A DNA stretch of 38,311 nt from an uncultured Lachnospiraceae bacterium (lineage in GTDB: Bacteria; Bacillota; Clostridia; Lachnospirales; Lachnospiraceae): NCBI GenBank assembly GCA_910579395.1, contig CAJTUC010000033.1, forward strand, positions 1-38,311, written 5' to 3'. The position numbers and the translations under genes are program-made. Positions 32,045 through 38,311 of this stretch are shown here, one piece after another (the first letter of the stretch is position 1; every line of letters begins with the position of its first letter). The notes beneath the pieces were generated by a model that was not told the DNA's origin, did not search any database, and saw only the letters and a list, made by a program, of their open reading frames with translations.

Positions 32045-33190
32045 TTAAAGACCTTCTTTCACAGGAAGAAGTTTTCGCAGCATTCCAATTAAGACTCTAT
32101 CGATACGATGCAGTACGGCCGCCGTCACGATTCCCGCCGCATAGACCGCCGCAATATACCAGAACCTGTTTTTCACCGGCAGATACACAATAAAAACATT
32201 ATGTACCAAATACAGCTCCAGTGAAATTTCCCCCAGAAAAGAAAGAATTTTATTTTTAAACTGTATTTTCTGTGTCAGCAGAATGACAAACAGTACAAAA
32301 AAGAAAATAAACGGAAGCTGTACGGCAAGAGTCTGGAATTTCTCGGCATAACCCGGATATCCGTCCCATTCGTACCAATATCCTTTTGTCTGTAGTGCGA
32401 ACAGCGTCTTTTCATAGAAAAAGCAGGTCATCAGAATATCGATTACGATGACGAAACCATAGTATTTCCGGCAAAAAGAAAGCACTGGCTTTTCATATCG
32501 GGCAAACAGAATGCCCACCAAAAGCATGAGCGTCGCATTATACCACCATTCCCCGTGGAACCATGCGCCGCCGGAGACTGTCTCATTGTCGTGCCCAAGA
32601 AACAGGCTTCCTGCCACCATAGCGCATAAAACGATGCCATAGACCAAACAGGCCGCGCCCTTCTTTTTGATCGGTTTAAAGACCAGATAAAACAGCAGAT
32701 ACAGAAAGAGAACCTCCACAATATACCACATCTGCGTATTCATCAGCGTCCAGCCTGTCAGATAAGAAAGCAATTCCCCCTTCCGGAAAGAATAGCCGGC
32801 GGCGGCCGAAACTGCAATATATACAAAATTGCACATATAAAAAGGAATCACGATGACAGGCAGACGCTTTTTCAGAAAACCGTTCAGATAATCCGGCTTG
32901 TCCCGCAGACTGCTGTATAGCCCATAACCGGAAAAGAAAAAGAAAACGCCGACAAAGCAGACGCCGATATCCACCATGAACAGCAGGATTCCCGTATCTT
33001 CTCCCGCAAAATAAATCGTCTGCGACATATGATGCAGCATAATACCGACAGCGCAAAAACCAAGCAGCCCCTTTGAAACCGGAAGCGACAGCGCATTCTC
33101 GTGCCAGAAGCCCTTTCCCTTCATCTGCGCATTCAGCAGCAGAATAACTGCCAGCACGCTGTAAAAAACAAAATAAAATTCTTTTGCCAT
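32045..33190 (-). CDS. acyltransferase 3 family membrane protein
   Basis: This 381-residue protein has about ten membrane helices. The pattern LLGFCAVGIMLHHMSQTIYF (with the conserved His pair), FFFFSGYGLYSSL, and a late ISLELYLVHNVFIVYLPV is typical of acyltransferase 3 enzymes that O-acetylate or otherwise acylate surface glycans. The start at 33190 follows AGGAG at five bases. A longer frame (to 33334) is ruled out because it would begin upstream of the promoter at 33285-33312. It could modify the cell-surface polysaccharide, but there is no direct link to that locus. Confidence 0.85.
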   Translation of the reverse strand: MAKEFYFVFYSVLAVILLLNAQMKGKGFWHENALSLPVSKGLLGFCAVGIMLHHMSQTIYFAGEDTGILLFMVDIGVCFVGVFFFFSGYGLYSSLRDKPDYLNGFLKKRLPVIVIPFYMCNFVYIAVSAAAGYSFRKGELLSYLTGWTLMNTQMWYIVEVLFLYLLFYLVFKPIKKKGAACLVYGIVLCAMVAGSLFLGHDNETVSGGAWFHGEWWYNATLMLLVGILFARYEKPVLSFCRKYYGFVIVIDILMTCFFYEKTLFALQTKGYWYEWDGYPGYAEKFQTLAVQLPFIFFFVLFVILLTQKIQFKNKILSFLGEISLELYLVHNVFIVYLPVKNRFWYIAAVYAAGIVTAAVLHRIDRVLIGMLRKLLPVKEGL

Positions 33191-33284
33191 CTCCGCTCCT
33201 CTCGCCGCATGCGTATTTTCCGTCCACAATATGGAAAAGCTTTCAGGAAATTCCCAAAAGCTTTGATCAAAATTACCTATATCT

Positions 33285-33312
33285 AACATAGCATTTTTTG
33301 TCCAAAAGTCAA
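33285..33312 (-). promoter_or_regulatory. promoter of the acyltransferase gene
   Basis: TTGACT (33307-33312) and TATGTT (33285-33290) on the minus strand with 16-base spacing, adjacent to the terminator of the DUF1284 gene. The leader would be about 90 bases. Confidence 0.55.
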
Positions 33313-33320
33313 GTAAAAAA

Positions 33321-33352
33321 AGCGCAAACTCCACAGCCCTGCAGCTTGCGCT
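33321..33352 (-). terminator. Rho-independent terminator after bioY-DUF1284
   Basis: AGCGCAA and TTGCGCT form a stem, followed on the minus strand by seven U. It lies about 50 bases after the DUF1284 stop. Confidence 0.85.
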
Positions 33353-33402
33353 TGAACTCCACTACGATTACAGCATCAACATCTCCGATACTTCTCTGCA
33401 AG

Positions 33403-33843
33403 CTACTCGTAACGACACAGTCCCTGTGCATACCAGTCACAGTTATGACAGGAATTTTCGAAAATTTCCGCCGTCAGATTGCCGCTCACAATATGTAATA
33501 ATTCCGCAATCGGATAAACACGTTCCGCCTCAAGCCCCAGAGCCTGCGCCAGCGCCGCATCTTTGGATACGACATGGTCATTATCCAGCTTACAGCCCTT
33601 ATCCCCCAGATTCGGACACTCCCTGCATATCTCGTCCGGTTCGGTAATCAGTCTGATTTTCCGGTTTTCCCCTTCACACAAGATATCTCCCGGCTCTCTC
33701 TGCCTTTTTTTCTCCTCCGGTCCGGATGACGGCGCCCACAGCCACGTTACCACCTTCTGCATATTCCTGCAGAATGCCTCGCTATAACCTTTTCCCACAT
33801 AGAGCGCACTGCAGAAAAGATGATGCACCCGCAGCCGCATCAT
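33403..33843 (-). CDS. DUF1284 domain protein
   Basis: This 146-residue protein starts MMRLRVHHLFC, the DUF1284 signature, and has several cysteines (CRECPNLGDKGC, NSCHNCDWYAQGLC) that suggest an iron-sulfur cluster or zinc. The function is unknown. Its ATG overlaps the bioY stop (ATGA), so the two are translationally coupled. A link with biotin or Fe-S metabolism is therefore possible, because biotin synthase is an Fe-S enzyme, but this is only context. Confidence 0.83.
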   Translation of the reverse strand: MMRLRVHHLFCSALYVGKGYSEAFCRNMQKVVTWLWAPSSGPEEKKRQREPGDILCEGENRKIRLITEPDEICRECPNLGDKGCKLDNDHVVSKDAALAQALGLEAERVYPIAELLHIVSGNLTAEIFENSCHNCDWYAQGLCRYE

Positions 33844-34433
33844 AATAAGCCGGCCTTCAAAAGACGTGTTCTAATCTGTCCGCCGACGACAAAACCGAGC
33901 ACGACGGAAATAACATCTTTGATCAGATAGGGTGCGGATGCCAGCAGAAAAGATTCCACCAAGCCCATCTTCATAACGACCATGAACTGTATTGTTCCAA
34001 ATAAATGACAGACAGCCAGTCCGGCTGTCCCAAGCAGTATACCTGCTATCTTATTTTTCATCTGCACACCGATGCCGCAAAGCAGCGCCATGCCAAGAAA
34101 TCCCCAGATAAAACCACCGGTATAATTGACAAGCGCCTGTGCGCCGCCGGTAAATCCCGCAAAAACGGGAACACCTACCGCACCGAGCAGAATATATACC
34201 AACACGCTTGCTGTTCCCAGTTTCCATGCCAGCACCACGCCCGCTAACGCTACCGCAAAGGTCTGTAACGTGATTGGCACGCCCGAAGGCATTGGGATGG
34301 AAATCTGCGAAAGGACCGCCAAAACCGCCGCGAACATTCCTACGCCGACGATGTCTTTTGTCGTGATCTTCGTATTTCCTTCTTTATCTTTTTTCATCGT
34401 TTCATTTGTTAATTGTTTAGCAGTTTCTCTCAT
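33840..34433 (-). CDS. bioY: BioY, biotin uptake S component
   Basis: This 197-residue membrane protein has five to six helices. It matches BioY: GVGMFAAVLAVLSQISIPMPSGVPITLQTFAVALAGVVLAWKLG, then GVPVFAGFTGGAQALVNYTGGFIWGFL. It binds biotin and works with a shared ECF energising module (not in this window). The start at 34433 has GAAGGAG eleven bases upstream; a frame opening at 34508 is rejected because it lies upstream of the promoter. A BirA-type operator overlaps the promoter, so it should be repressed when biotin is plentiful. Confidence 0.95.
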   Translation of the reverse strand: MRETAKQLTNETMKKDKEGNTKITTKDIVGVGMFAAVLAVLSQISIPMPSGVPITLQTFAVALAGVVLAWKLGTASVLVYILLGAVGVPVFAGFTGGAQALVNYTGGFIWGFLGMALLCGIGVQMKNKIAGILLGTAGLAVCHLFGTIQFMVVMKMGLVESFLLASAPYLIKDVISVVLGFVVGGQIRTRLLKAGLL

Positions 34434-34475
34434 GGCAATAAAAACTCCTTCTATATTGTATTCTGGTTCTTTTCC

Positions 34476-34504
34476 AGTATAGAAGGAGTTGCCGCAATTG
34501 TCAA
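34476..34504 (-). promoter_or_regulatory. consensus sigma-A promoter of bioY
   Basis: TTGACA (34499-34504) and TATACT (34476-34481) on the minus strand with a 17-base spacer. Transcription would start near 34469, about 36 bases before the ATG. Confidence 0.85.
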
Positions 34505-34528
34505 CCACATTTTTATTTTAGTTAACAA
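34498..34528. promoter_or_regulatory. BirA (biotin repressor) operator
   Basis: TTGTCAAC (34498-34505), 15 bases, GTTAACAA (34521-34528): inverted half-sites with one mismatch, the arrangement known for BirA operators in Gram-positive bacteria. The first half-site covers the -35 box of bioY, so binding would block the promoter. Confidence 0.8.
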
Positions 34529-34793
34529 TCTTATTTATTATATTAGCTGACCGATGTAATCGCAGAGGAGTTCTCACTATACTTCTATCTCTTCAAATAA
34601 TTCATCAAAGGTTATCTTAACATTTGGAAAATGGATTATTCTTATGCTCCGGTATATCCTCAATTAATTACATTACCCTTTCCTTATTGCTCATAACTCA
34701 TCTTCCTTTCCTTCTCATAAAGATGAAATCTGGAGTTATTTTGTATCATTCTATCATAAAGTCAAAATGATTTCCATTTGCATGAACTGCCCA
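34529..34793. other. intergenic stretch upstream of bioY, no supported gene
   Basis: A 28-codon minus-strand frame (34577-34663, TTG start) ending FDELFEEIEV reads protein-like and may be a relic, but is too short to call. No terminator or promoter was found beyond those of bioY. Confidence 0.4.
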
Positions 34794-35036
34794 TCACGGA
34801 TTCATCGCCAGATTCTTCAACTCTTCGATCAGCTTCATATCCTCCGCGCTGATCTTCAGATTGGAATTCAGGCTCTGCCCGTCCGGGGTCGTGACATTAA
34901 TCTCGATAATGCTGCCCTCTTTGACGCCATTCTGATAGACCGCCGTCATAAATTTCGGAAATTTGGGATGGTTCTGTTTAAATTTATTCCATAGATTTAT
35001 CATTTGTAAAATGGATGCCGGATTCTGAAATCCCAT
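34794..35036 (-). CDS. small conserved-looking hypothetical protein
   Basis: This 80-residue soluble protein starts MGFQNPASILQMINLWNKF and has a helix, a small sheet (GSIIEINVTTPDG) and a final helix. No family was recognised. The ATG at 35036 stands twelve bases from AAAGGA with an ATGGTGAT leader between. It follows the aspS fragment by 69 bases on the same strand, so in the ancestral arrangement it was probably downstream of aspS. Confidence 0.65.
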   Translation of the reverse strand: MGFQNPASILQMINLWNKFKQNHPKFPKFMTAVYQNGVKEGSIIEINVTTPDGQSLNSNLKISAEDMKLIEELKNLAMNP

Positions 35037-35105
35037 CGTGATCACCATTCCTTTCTATATAACTATCTTCCTGTCCATCTGCCTAAACACGCTGCAGCTG
35101 TCTGC

Positions 35106-35414
35106 CTATTCCGCCTCGTCTTCTGCCGGAATGACCGCTATCTGCAATTCTTTCAGATGTTTTTCGTCTACAGTTCCCGGCGCTTCCGTCATCAGGCCGG
35201 AAGCATCCTTCACTTTTGGGAATGCAATGACTTCCCGGATATTGTCCGCATGAACGGGCAACGTGCCAAAACGGTCGAGACCGTAGGCCAATCCCGCATG
35301 CGGCGGAACTTCGTACTGGAACGCAATCAGCAAAAAGCCGAACTGCTCCCATGCCTGCTCTTTCGTGAAACCGAGTACCTCGAGCATTTTTTCCTGAATG
35401 TCATCCTGATGAAT
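35106..35414 (-). pseudogene. aspS: aspartyl-tRNA synthetase, 3' fragment only
   Basis: The frame encodes about 102 C-terminal residues of AspS (IHQDDIQEKMLEVLGF, AFQYEVPPHAGLAYGLDRF, VIAFPKVKDASGLMTEAPG), including the class II motif 3 arginine region GLDRF. A complete AspS has close to 590 residues; everything upstream is missing. The AspS frame ends sharply at the 33-bp repeat (35414-35446), beyond which it meets a TAA. Since the enzyme is essential, a complete copy should exist elsewhere or the 5' part must lie across a rearrangement or assembly join. Confidence 0.88.
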
Positions 35415-35446
35415 CCCCCTTGTATCAAGTTAATGACACGAACTTT
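35414..35446 (-). repeat. 33-bp direct repeat, copy A, at the aspS break
   Basis: It matches copy B (37968-38000) at 31 of 33 positions and in the same orientation. It contains TTGTATCA-AGTTAA-TGACACGAA (35420-35442), an inverted pair around a six-base centre, like a tyrosine-recombinase core or an insertion-element end. Confidence 0.9.
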
Positions 35447-35474
35447 TTGAAGTATTTTACTCTTTAGCCTTCTT

Positions 35475-36497
35475 TCATCCGTCAGTATATGCTTTTCTTC
35501 CAGCCTGTTTTGCTGCTTTAGCTGCCATTTTTACTGTTTTTAAGTAAGCGCGCTCAACTGGAGAAATCGTGGCTGCCTGATACTTTTGATATTCTTCTTT
35601 TGCTTTTTTCATTGCCTGAGAATGGCTTACTCTGCCACTATGACTGAGTATTTTTCTGTTTCCCGACGATAATACTGAATCAAGCTGTTCAACATAATCA
35701 TTCATGTACATTGGGCGATGTTCAATCGCATTAATTTCCGCCAAATCAAAATAACCAGATACCAGATTATTTAGTATCTTTAGTTCATCTTCCTTTAAAT
35801 AATTCTTTGCAATTCCAATATCTTTAAGAGCAGGCAACTCTCCCGAAAAAGATGTCAATCCCATAAAAGGTTTTTGGGCATCAGCACGCTCGAAAACTAT
35901 TTCTGCCGCAGTATGTCCATGCGCTGCGAAATGAAGCTTATTTTGCACTATTTTAAAAAAAAGAATCGACTCCTCACTATGGGGGTCATAATCTACACTT
36001 GTGGCATATAAATCCAAGACCTGACGATAAAGCACTTTTTCCGATGAACGAATATCGCGAATACGGTCTAAAAGTTCTTTCCAATAGTTCCCGCCACCAT
36101 TGCCCTTAAGTCGTTCGTCGTCCATCGTAAAGCCTTTAATCATGTATTCCTTTAAACGCTCTGTCGCCCATTTTCTGAATCTTGTTGCTATAAGAGATTT
36201 CACTCTATATCCAAGGGATATAATCATATCCAGATTATAATATGGTATCTCTCTTGTAACCTGCCTTGTTCCCTCCTGTCGAACCTGTCGGAATTTCCGA
36301 CAGGTTGAGACTTCCTCTAATTCTCCCTCTGCAAAAATATGTTTTATGTGTTCTACAATATTTGTTCGTGATGTTTGAAACAATTCAGCCATTTGTTGTT
36401 GAGAAAGCCAAACCGTTTCATCTTGTATAGTAACTTCAACATTAGTTAATCCGTCTTCCGATTGATAAATTAAAATTTCACCTTTGTTCTCATCCAC
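35475..36497 (-). CDS. RhuM family protein
   Basis: This 340-residue protein has an N-terminal DNA-binding-like part with DETVWLSQQQMAELFQTSRTNIVEHIKHIF and IPYYNLDMIISLGYRVKSLIATRFRKWA, the standard start of Virulence_RhuM proteins, and a C-terminal domain with LYATSVDYDPHSEESILFFKIVQNKLHFAAHG and the HGHTAAEIV stretch. The family is named after a Salmonella island gene; its biochemical role is unsettled. The start is GTG with GGGAG ten bases upstream. It follows the recombinase-like gene by 32 bases and is co-transcribed from the promoter at 37540-37568. Confidence 0.9.
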   Translation of the reverse strand: MDENKGEILIYQSEDGLTNVEVTIQDETVWLSQQQMAELFQTSRTNIVEHIKHIFAEGELEEVSTCRKFRQVRQEGTRQVTREIPYYNLDMIISLGYRVKSLIATRFRKWATERLKEYMIKGFTMDDERLKGNGGGNYWKELLDRIRDIRSSEKVLYRQVLDLYATSVDYDPHSEESILFFKIVQNKLHFAAHGHTAAEIVFERADAQKPFMGLTSFSGELPALKDIGIAKNYLKEDELKILNNLVSGYFDLAEINAIEHRPMYMNDYVEQLDSVLSSGNRKILSHSGRVSHSQAMKKAKEEYQKYQAATISPVERAYLKTVKMAAKAAKQAGRKAYTDG

Positions 36498-36529
36498 AGA
36501 TTCATCTCTCCCTGTCCGCTTTATCTTCT

Positions 36530-37510
36530 CTAAAACTCATAATATAATTCTGCCATAACAATTTTATTATTTATAATCTTTTTGAGTTCATCATCCTCAG
36601 TCAAGAGACATCCTTGTATCAGTTTATCACTTGCACCCGTTATTTTTTTAATAACGGAATCACTTAAACCTGCCTTGAGAAGTTGTCCTATTCCATACTT
36701 GACAATGCTGGTTACACTTGTAACTTCTATCAGAGTCCCTAAATAGTCAGGAATCCCAGAAGAAGATGTAATCTCCCCCCATGGTTCTCCATTCCCATCC
36801 ATAAAAACCAAGTCCTCATTGCTCTTTACTTTATTCTGAAAAACAAATTTCTGTACTTGCTGTAACTGTCTTGACAATTTGGGCGGCAAACGAAGTTCAA
36901 AACCATTTACTGTAATAAAACCATAATATTCATCAAAATTCTCCCATTTGATTTTTCTCAATTCACGATATGTGATCCCATAAAGCATCATCATCTTTAT
37001 TCCAATAGCCGCCATTGCTTTCTTAAGATCCGTAGCCCCTCCCCATTCCGTGTCTTCAAGCTGTTCATTTGACCATGCCAAAAGTTCTTCGGCTTGCATA
37101 AACGTCAACGGTTCCTGTTCAACTATACCCGCAAGCAAGTCACATTTCTCAATATATGCCATCATTCGTTTCATATATGAGTTTTCCCGCAAGCGGTTGA
37201 AAGAAATTGCATCATATAATTCAGGGTTTGCAATATCTGTAGTCTTTCGGATGTAGTTAAAAAACAATCCTACCACGGTAGCATATCGCTTAGCCTTTGT
37301 CTTGCTTTTATATCGCTGTATATCTTCCACATTATAAATCAGGCTCTGTAATATAAATTCAACATCTATACCCTTAAGTAAAATACGGAGTGGTTCTCCC
37401 GACAAAGAATTTCCCCAATGTATTTCCAGATATTCGGTAAAATTCATTACATCACTTTTATAATCTGGATATTCTGTTATAAAGTCATCAATAATTTTTT
37501 GATAATTCAT
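36530..37510 (-). CDS. tyrosine-recombinase-like protein without catalytic residues
   Basis: This 326-residue protein has a helical N-terminal core-binding-like domain (residues 1-130) and a C-terminal region laid out like a phage integrase. The box I position reads MLYGITYRELRKIKWENF where active enzymes have TGLRISEL, so the first Arg is replaced by Thr. The box II region reads SIVKYGIGQLLKAGLSDSVIKKITGAS, lacking the HxxR and GH residues, and no Tyr follows in the usual place. It should bind DNA but not recombine. The ATG at 37510 follows AAGG. It is first in a two-gene unit with rhuM. Confidence 0.65.
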   Translation of the reverse strand: MNYQKIIDDFITEYPDYKSDVMNFTEYLEIHWGNSLSGEPLRILLKGIDVEFILQSLIYNVEDIQRYKSKTKAKRYATVVGLFFNYIRKTTDIANPELYDAISFNRLRENSYMKRMMAYIEKCDLLAGIVEQEPLTFMQAEELLAWSNEQLEDTEWGGATDLKKAMAAIGIKMMMLYGITYRELRKIKWENFDEYYGFITVNGFELRLPPKLSRQLQQVQKFVFQNKVKSNEDLVFMDGNGEPWGEITSSSGIPDYLGTLIEVTSVTSIVKYGIGQLLKAGLSDSVIKKITGASDKLIQGCLLTEDDELKKIINNKIVMAELYYEF

Positions 37511-37539
37511 GCAATTAGCCTTTTCCAATATTTTATATT

Positions 37540-37568
37540 ATTATATGTCTAGAATTTTCATATGTCAA
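37540..37568 (-). promoter_or_regulatory. perfect consensus promoter of the recombinase-like/rhuM unit
   Basis: TTGACA (37563-37568) and TATAAT (37540-37545) on the minus strand, spaced by exactly 17 bases. It is the strongest promoter match in the window, so repression by a cognate factor is to be expected. Confidence 0.9.
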
Positions 37569-37570
37569 TT

Positions 37571-37667
37571 GCAATATATAATCCGATAATATTGCGATTT
37601 CATATATGCTTTTCCTTGTTTTTCTCGCATATTTTCTTATATGTATCCGATAAAACATTGGATTATA
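37571..37667. promoter_or_regulatory. cluster of short repeats upstream of the promoter, possible operators
   Basis: ATCCGATAA occurs at 37581-37589 and 37645-37653. GCAATAT (37571-37577) is inverted at 37589-37595. TATAATCC (37577-37584) is inverted at 37660-37667. The cluster begins directly next to the -35 box and could bind the recombinase-like protein or RhuM. Confidence 0.45.
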
Positions 37668-37680
37668 ACTAATGAATAAA

Positions 37681-37704
37681 GCGGAGAATCATCAAACTCT
37701 CCGC
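37681..37704 (-). terminator. terminator overlapping the end of the spmA fragment
   Basis: GCGGAGA (37681-37687) and TCTCCGC (37698-37704) pair, followed by UUUAUU on the minus strand. The spmA stop lies inside the hairpin. Confidence 0.65.
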
Positions 37705-37970
37705 CTTCTATCTTTCAACTTGCAATAAACCACCGCCATACTCACAAACGTCGCCACAATCGCCGGTGCTATAATCCCCGCCGGGTTCACGCTGCCGTAC
37801 TGACTCCTATAGGCAATCATATTTACAGGTATTAACTGCAGTGATGAAATATTGAGAATCAAAAACGTACACATCTCATTGCTTGCAACACGCCTCCCAC
37901 TCTCATCCGCATACCCCGGCGTCCCTCTCTCCTCCTCTAGCTTCGCCAACTCCTCCATCGCCTTAAGTCC
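37692..37970 (-). pseudogene. spmA: spore maturation protein A, 3' fragment only
   Basis: About 92 C-terminal residues match SpmA: GLKAMEELAKL, SNEMCTFLILNISSLQLIPVNMIAYRSQYGSVNPAGIIAP and a last helix ending YCKLKDRRRR. SpmA with SpmB is needed for spore core dehydration. The 5' half is missing; the match stops exactly at the 33-bp repeat (37968-38000). A longer frame reaching 38102 is a chance read-through of the repeat and of the terminator beyond. No spmB follows. This copy cannot be functional. Confidence 0.85.
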
Positions 37971-38000
37971 CCCTTGTGTCAAGTTAGTGACACGAACTTT
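37968..38000 (-). repeat. 33-bp direct repeat, copy B, at the spmA break
   Basis: Same orientation as copy A, two differences. Here the inner inverted pair is perfect: TTGTGTCA-AGTTAG-TGACACGAA (37974-37996), with GTGTCA/TGACAC arms around six bases. Confidence 0.9.
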
Positions 38001-38080
38001 GTGAAAAATATCTTGTAATAATGGTTTTTTCCTTTCTCTTATTGTTGAATAATACCAAAACAAGAAAATCAATATAATAA

Positions 38081-38114
38081 AAGCAGGATTTCTCCGTTTC
38101 ATGAGTTCCTGCTT
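38081..38114 (-). terminator. terminator after the Rpn reading frame
   Basis: AAGCAGGA and TCCTGCTT form an 8-bp stem followed by UUAUUAUAUU on the minus strand, 23 bases after the stop of the Rpn C-terminal frame. Confidence 0.65.
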
Positions 38115-38136
38115 TCACAATCCACCGCAAAATTCA

Positions 38137-38295
38137 TTATGCCAGTTGTAAATCATTCTCAAGTCTTTCCACTACACTCAATGGCAAATCTAAATCCTCT
38201 GCAATTTCCTCTTTTGTCATTTTTCCTCTTTCCAGCATACGCTTTGCTGCTTCAATTTTTTCTTCATTTAAAAGCTGCTCCATGATTTTACTCAT
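38137..38295 (-). CDS. C-terminal part of an Rpn-family nuclease, or a separately translated small protein
   Basis: The 52 codons from ATG 38295 encode MSKIMEQLLNEEKIEAAKRM, LERGKMTKEEIAEDLDLPLS and a short helical tail. This is the C-terminal helical region typical of Rpn recombination-promoting nucleases (PD-(D/E)XK, formerly called putative transposases). The frame stays open to the window edge, so the catalytic domain, if present, lies outside. GGAAGGA precedes the ATG by nine bases, so the C-terminal piece could be made on its own, as described for internal starts in E. coli rpn genes. It ends shortly before a terminator. Confidence 0.7.
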   Translation of the reverse strand: MSKIMEQLLNEEKIEAAKRMLERGKMTKEEIAEDLDLPLSVVERLENDLQLA

Positions 38296-38311
38296 AATTT
38301 TTCGTCCTTCC

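Noticed and set aside
33191..33334. 48-codon N-terminal extension of the acyltransferase
   Set aside because: It begins upstream of the likely promoter, and the ATG at 33190 has a good AGGAG; the extension has no membrane-protein character.
34443..34490. A perfect 13-bp inverted repeat that would hide the bioY ribosome site in a hairpin
   Set aside because: Its upstream arm contains the promoter spacer and -10 box (TATACT at 34476-34481), so that arm is not transcribed from the predicted start near 34469 and the hairpin cannot form in the mRNA.
34577..34663. 28-codon frame ending FDELFEEIEV upstream of bioY
   Set aside because: Too short, TTG start, no neighbour or family support; possibly a gene relic, not called.
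36775..36780. Six-C run in the recombinase-like gene, and a similar interrupted run at 13372-13377
   Set aside because: Shorter than the 7-9 base tracts and in frame; within what chance and Gly/Trp codons give, so not counted as switches.
37971..38102. Chimeric N-terminus fused to the spmA fragment
   Set aside because: The extra 44 codons read through the Rpn terminator and the 33-bp repeat and have no ribosome site, so it is a chance open frame.

Overview
The window looks like a chromosomal segment of a spore-forming, low-GC gut Clostridium relative, most likely Lachnospiraceae. The signs are the SCIFF peptide and its radical SAM maturase next to a fused SecDF, a TIGR04086-type membrane protein, a spore-maturation SpmA fragment, strong AGGAGG-type ribosome sites, sigma-A type promoters and Firmicute-type Rho-independent terminators. 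No rRNA, tRNA or CRISPR array was seen.

Layout. (1) 1-545: GC-richer tail of what is probably a conjugative or integrated element (DUF6809-like gene). (2) 565-2658: a two-gene unit, winged-helix protein plus three-helix membrane protein, of unknown function. (3) 3166-21046, all on the minus strand: a surface polysaccharide locus. A secreted small protein comes first, followed by two GT-C-like membrane glycosyltransferases, a GtrB-like GT2, several cytosolic GT2/GT4 transferases, methyltransferases, UDP-galactopyranose mutase, a Wzx-type flippase, and finally gmhA, hddA and a fused hddC-gmhB. The last three supply all four activities for GDP-D-glycero-alpha-D-manno-heptose. The part from about 3.1 to 17.1 kb is visibly AT-richer than the part from 17.3 kb on, which suggests transfer. 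Four poly-G tracts of 7-9 bases lie inside coding sequences of this locus and nowhere else in the window. Two of them (in glf and in a methyltransferase) put the gene out of frame by exactly one G, as in phase-variable contingency loci, though sequencing error is the competing explanation. (4) 21387-21872: an XRE regulator. (5) 22004-24022: a compact three-gene operon of unknown function with its own promoter and terminators.

(6) 24196-28968: the SecDF / SCIFF block (secDF, scfB, the 47-residue precursor scfA, TIGR04086 protein), with unusual hairpins between the genes, including a large palindrome at 28400-28584. (7) 29122-35036: housekeeping genes (CNNM/CorC-type transporter, phosphoglycolate phosphatase-like HAD, SseB-like, acyltransferase 3, DUF1284, bioY under a BirA-type operator, and a small conserved-looking protein). 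(8) 35106-38311: a rearranged region. The 3' fragments of aspS and spmA each directly abut a near-identical 33-bp repeat. Between the repeats lie a RhuM-family gene and a tyrosine-recombinase-like gene that has lost its catalytic residues. An Rpn-nuclease C-terminal reading frame sits at the right edge.

The best candidates for undescribed biology are the poly-G switches in a Firmicute glycan locus, the dead-recombinase/RhuM cassette with its repeats, and the anonymous three-gene operon.
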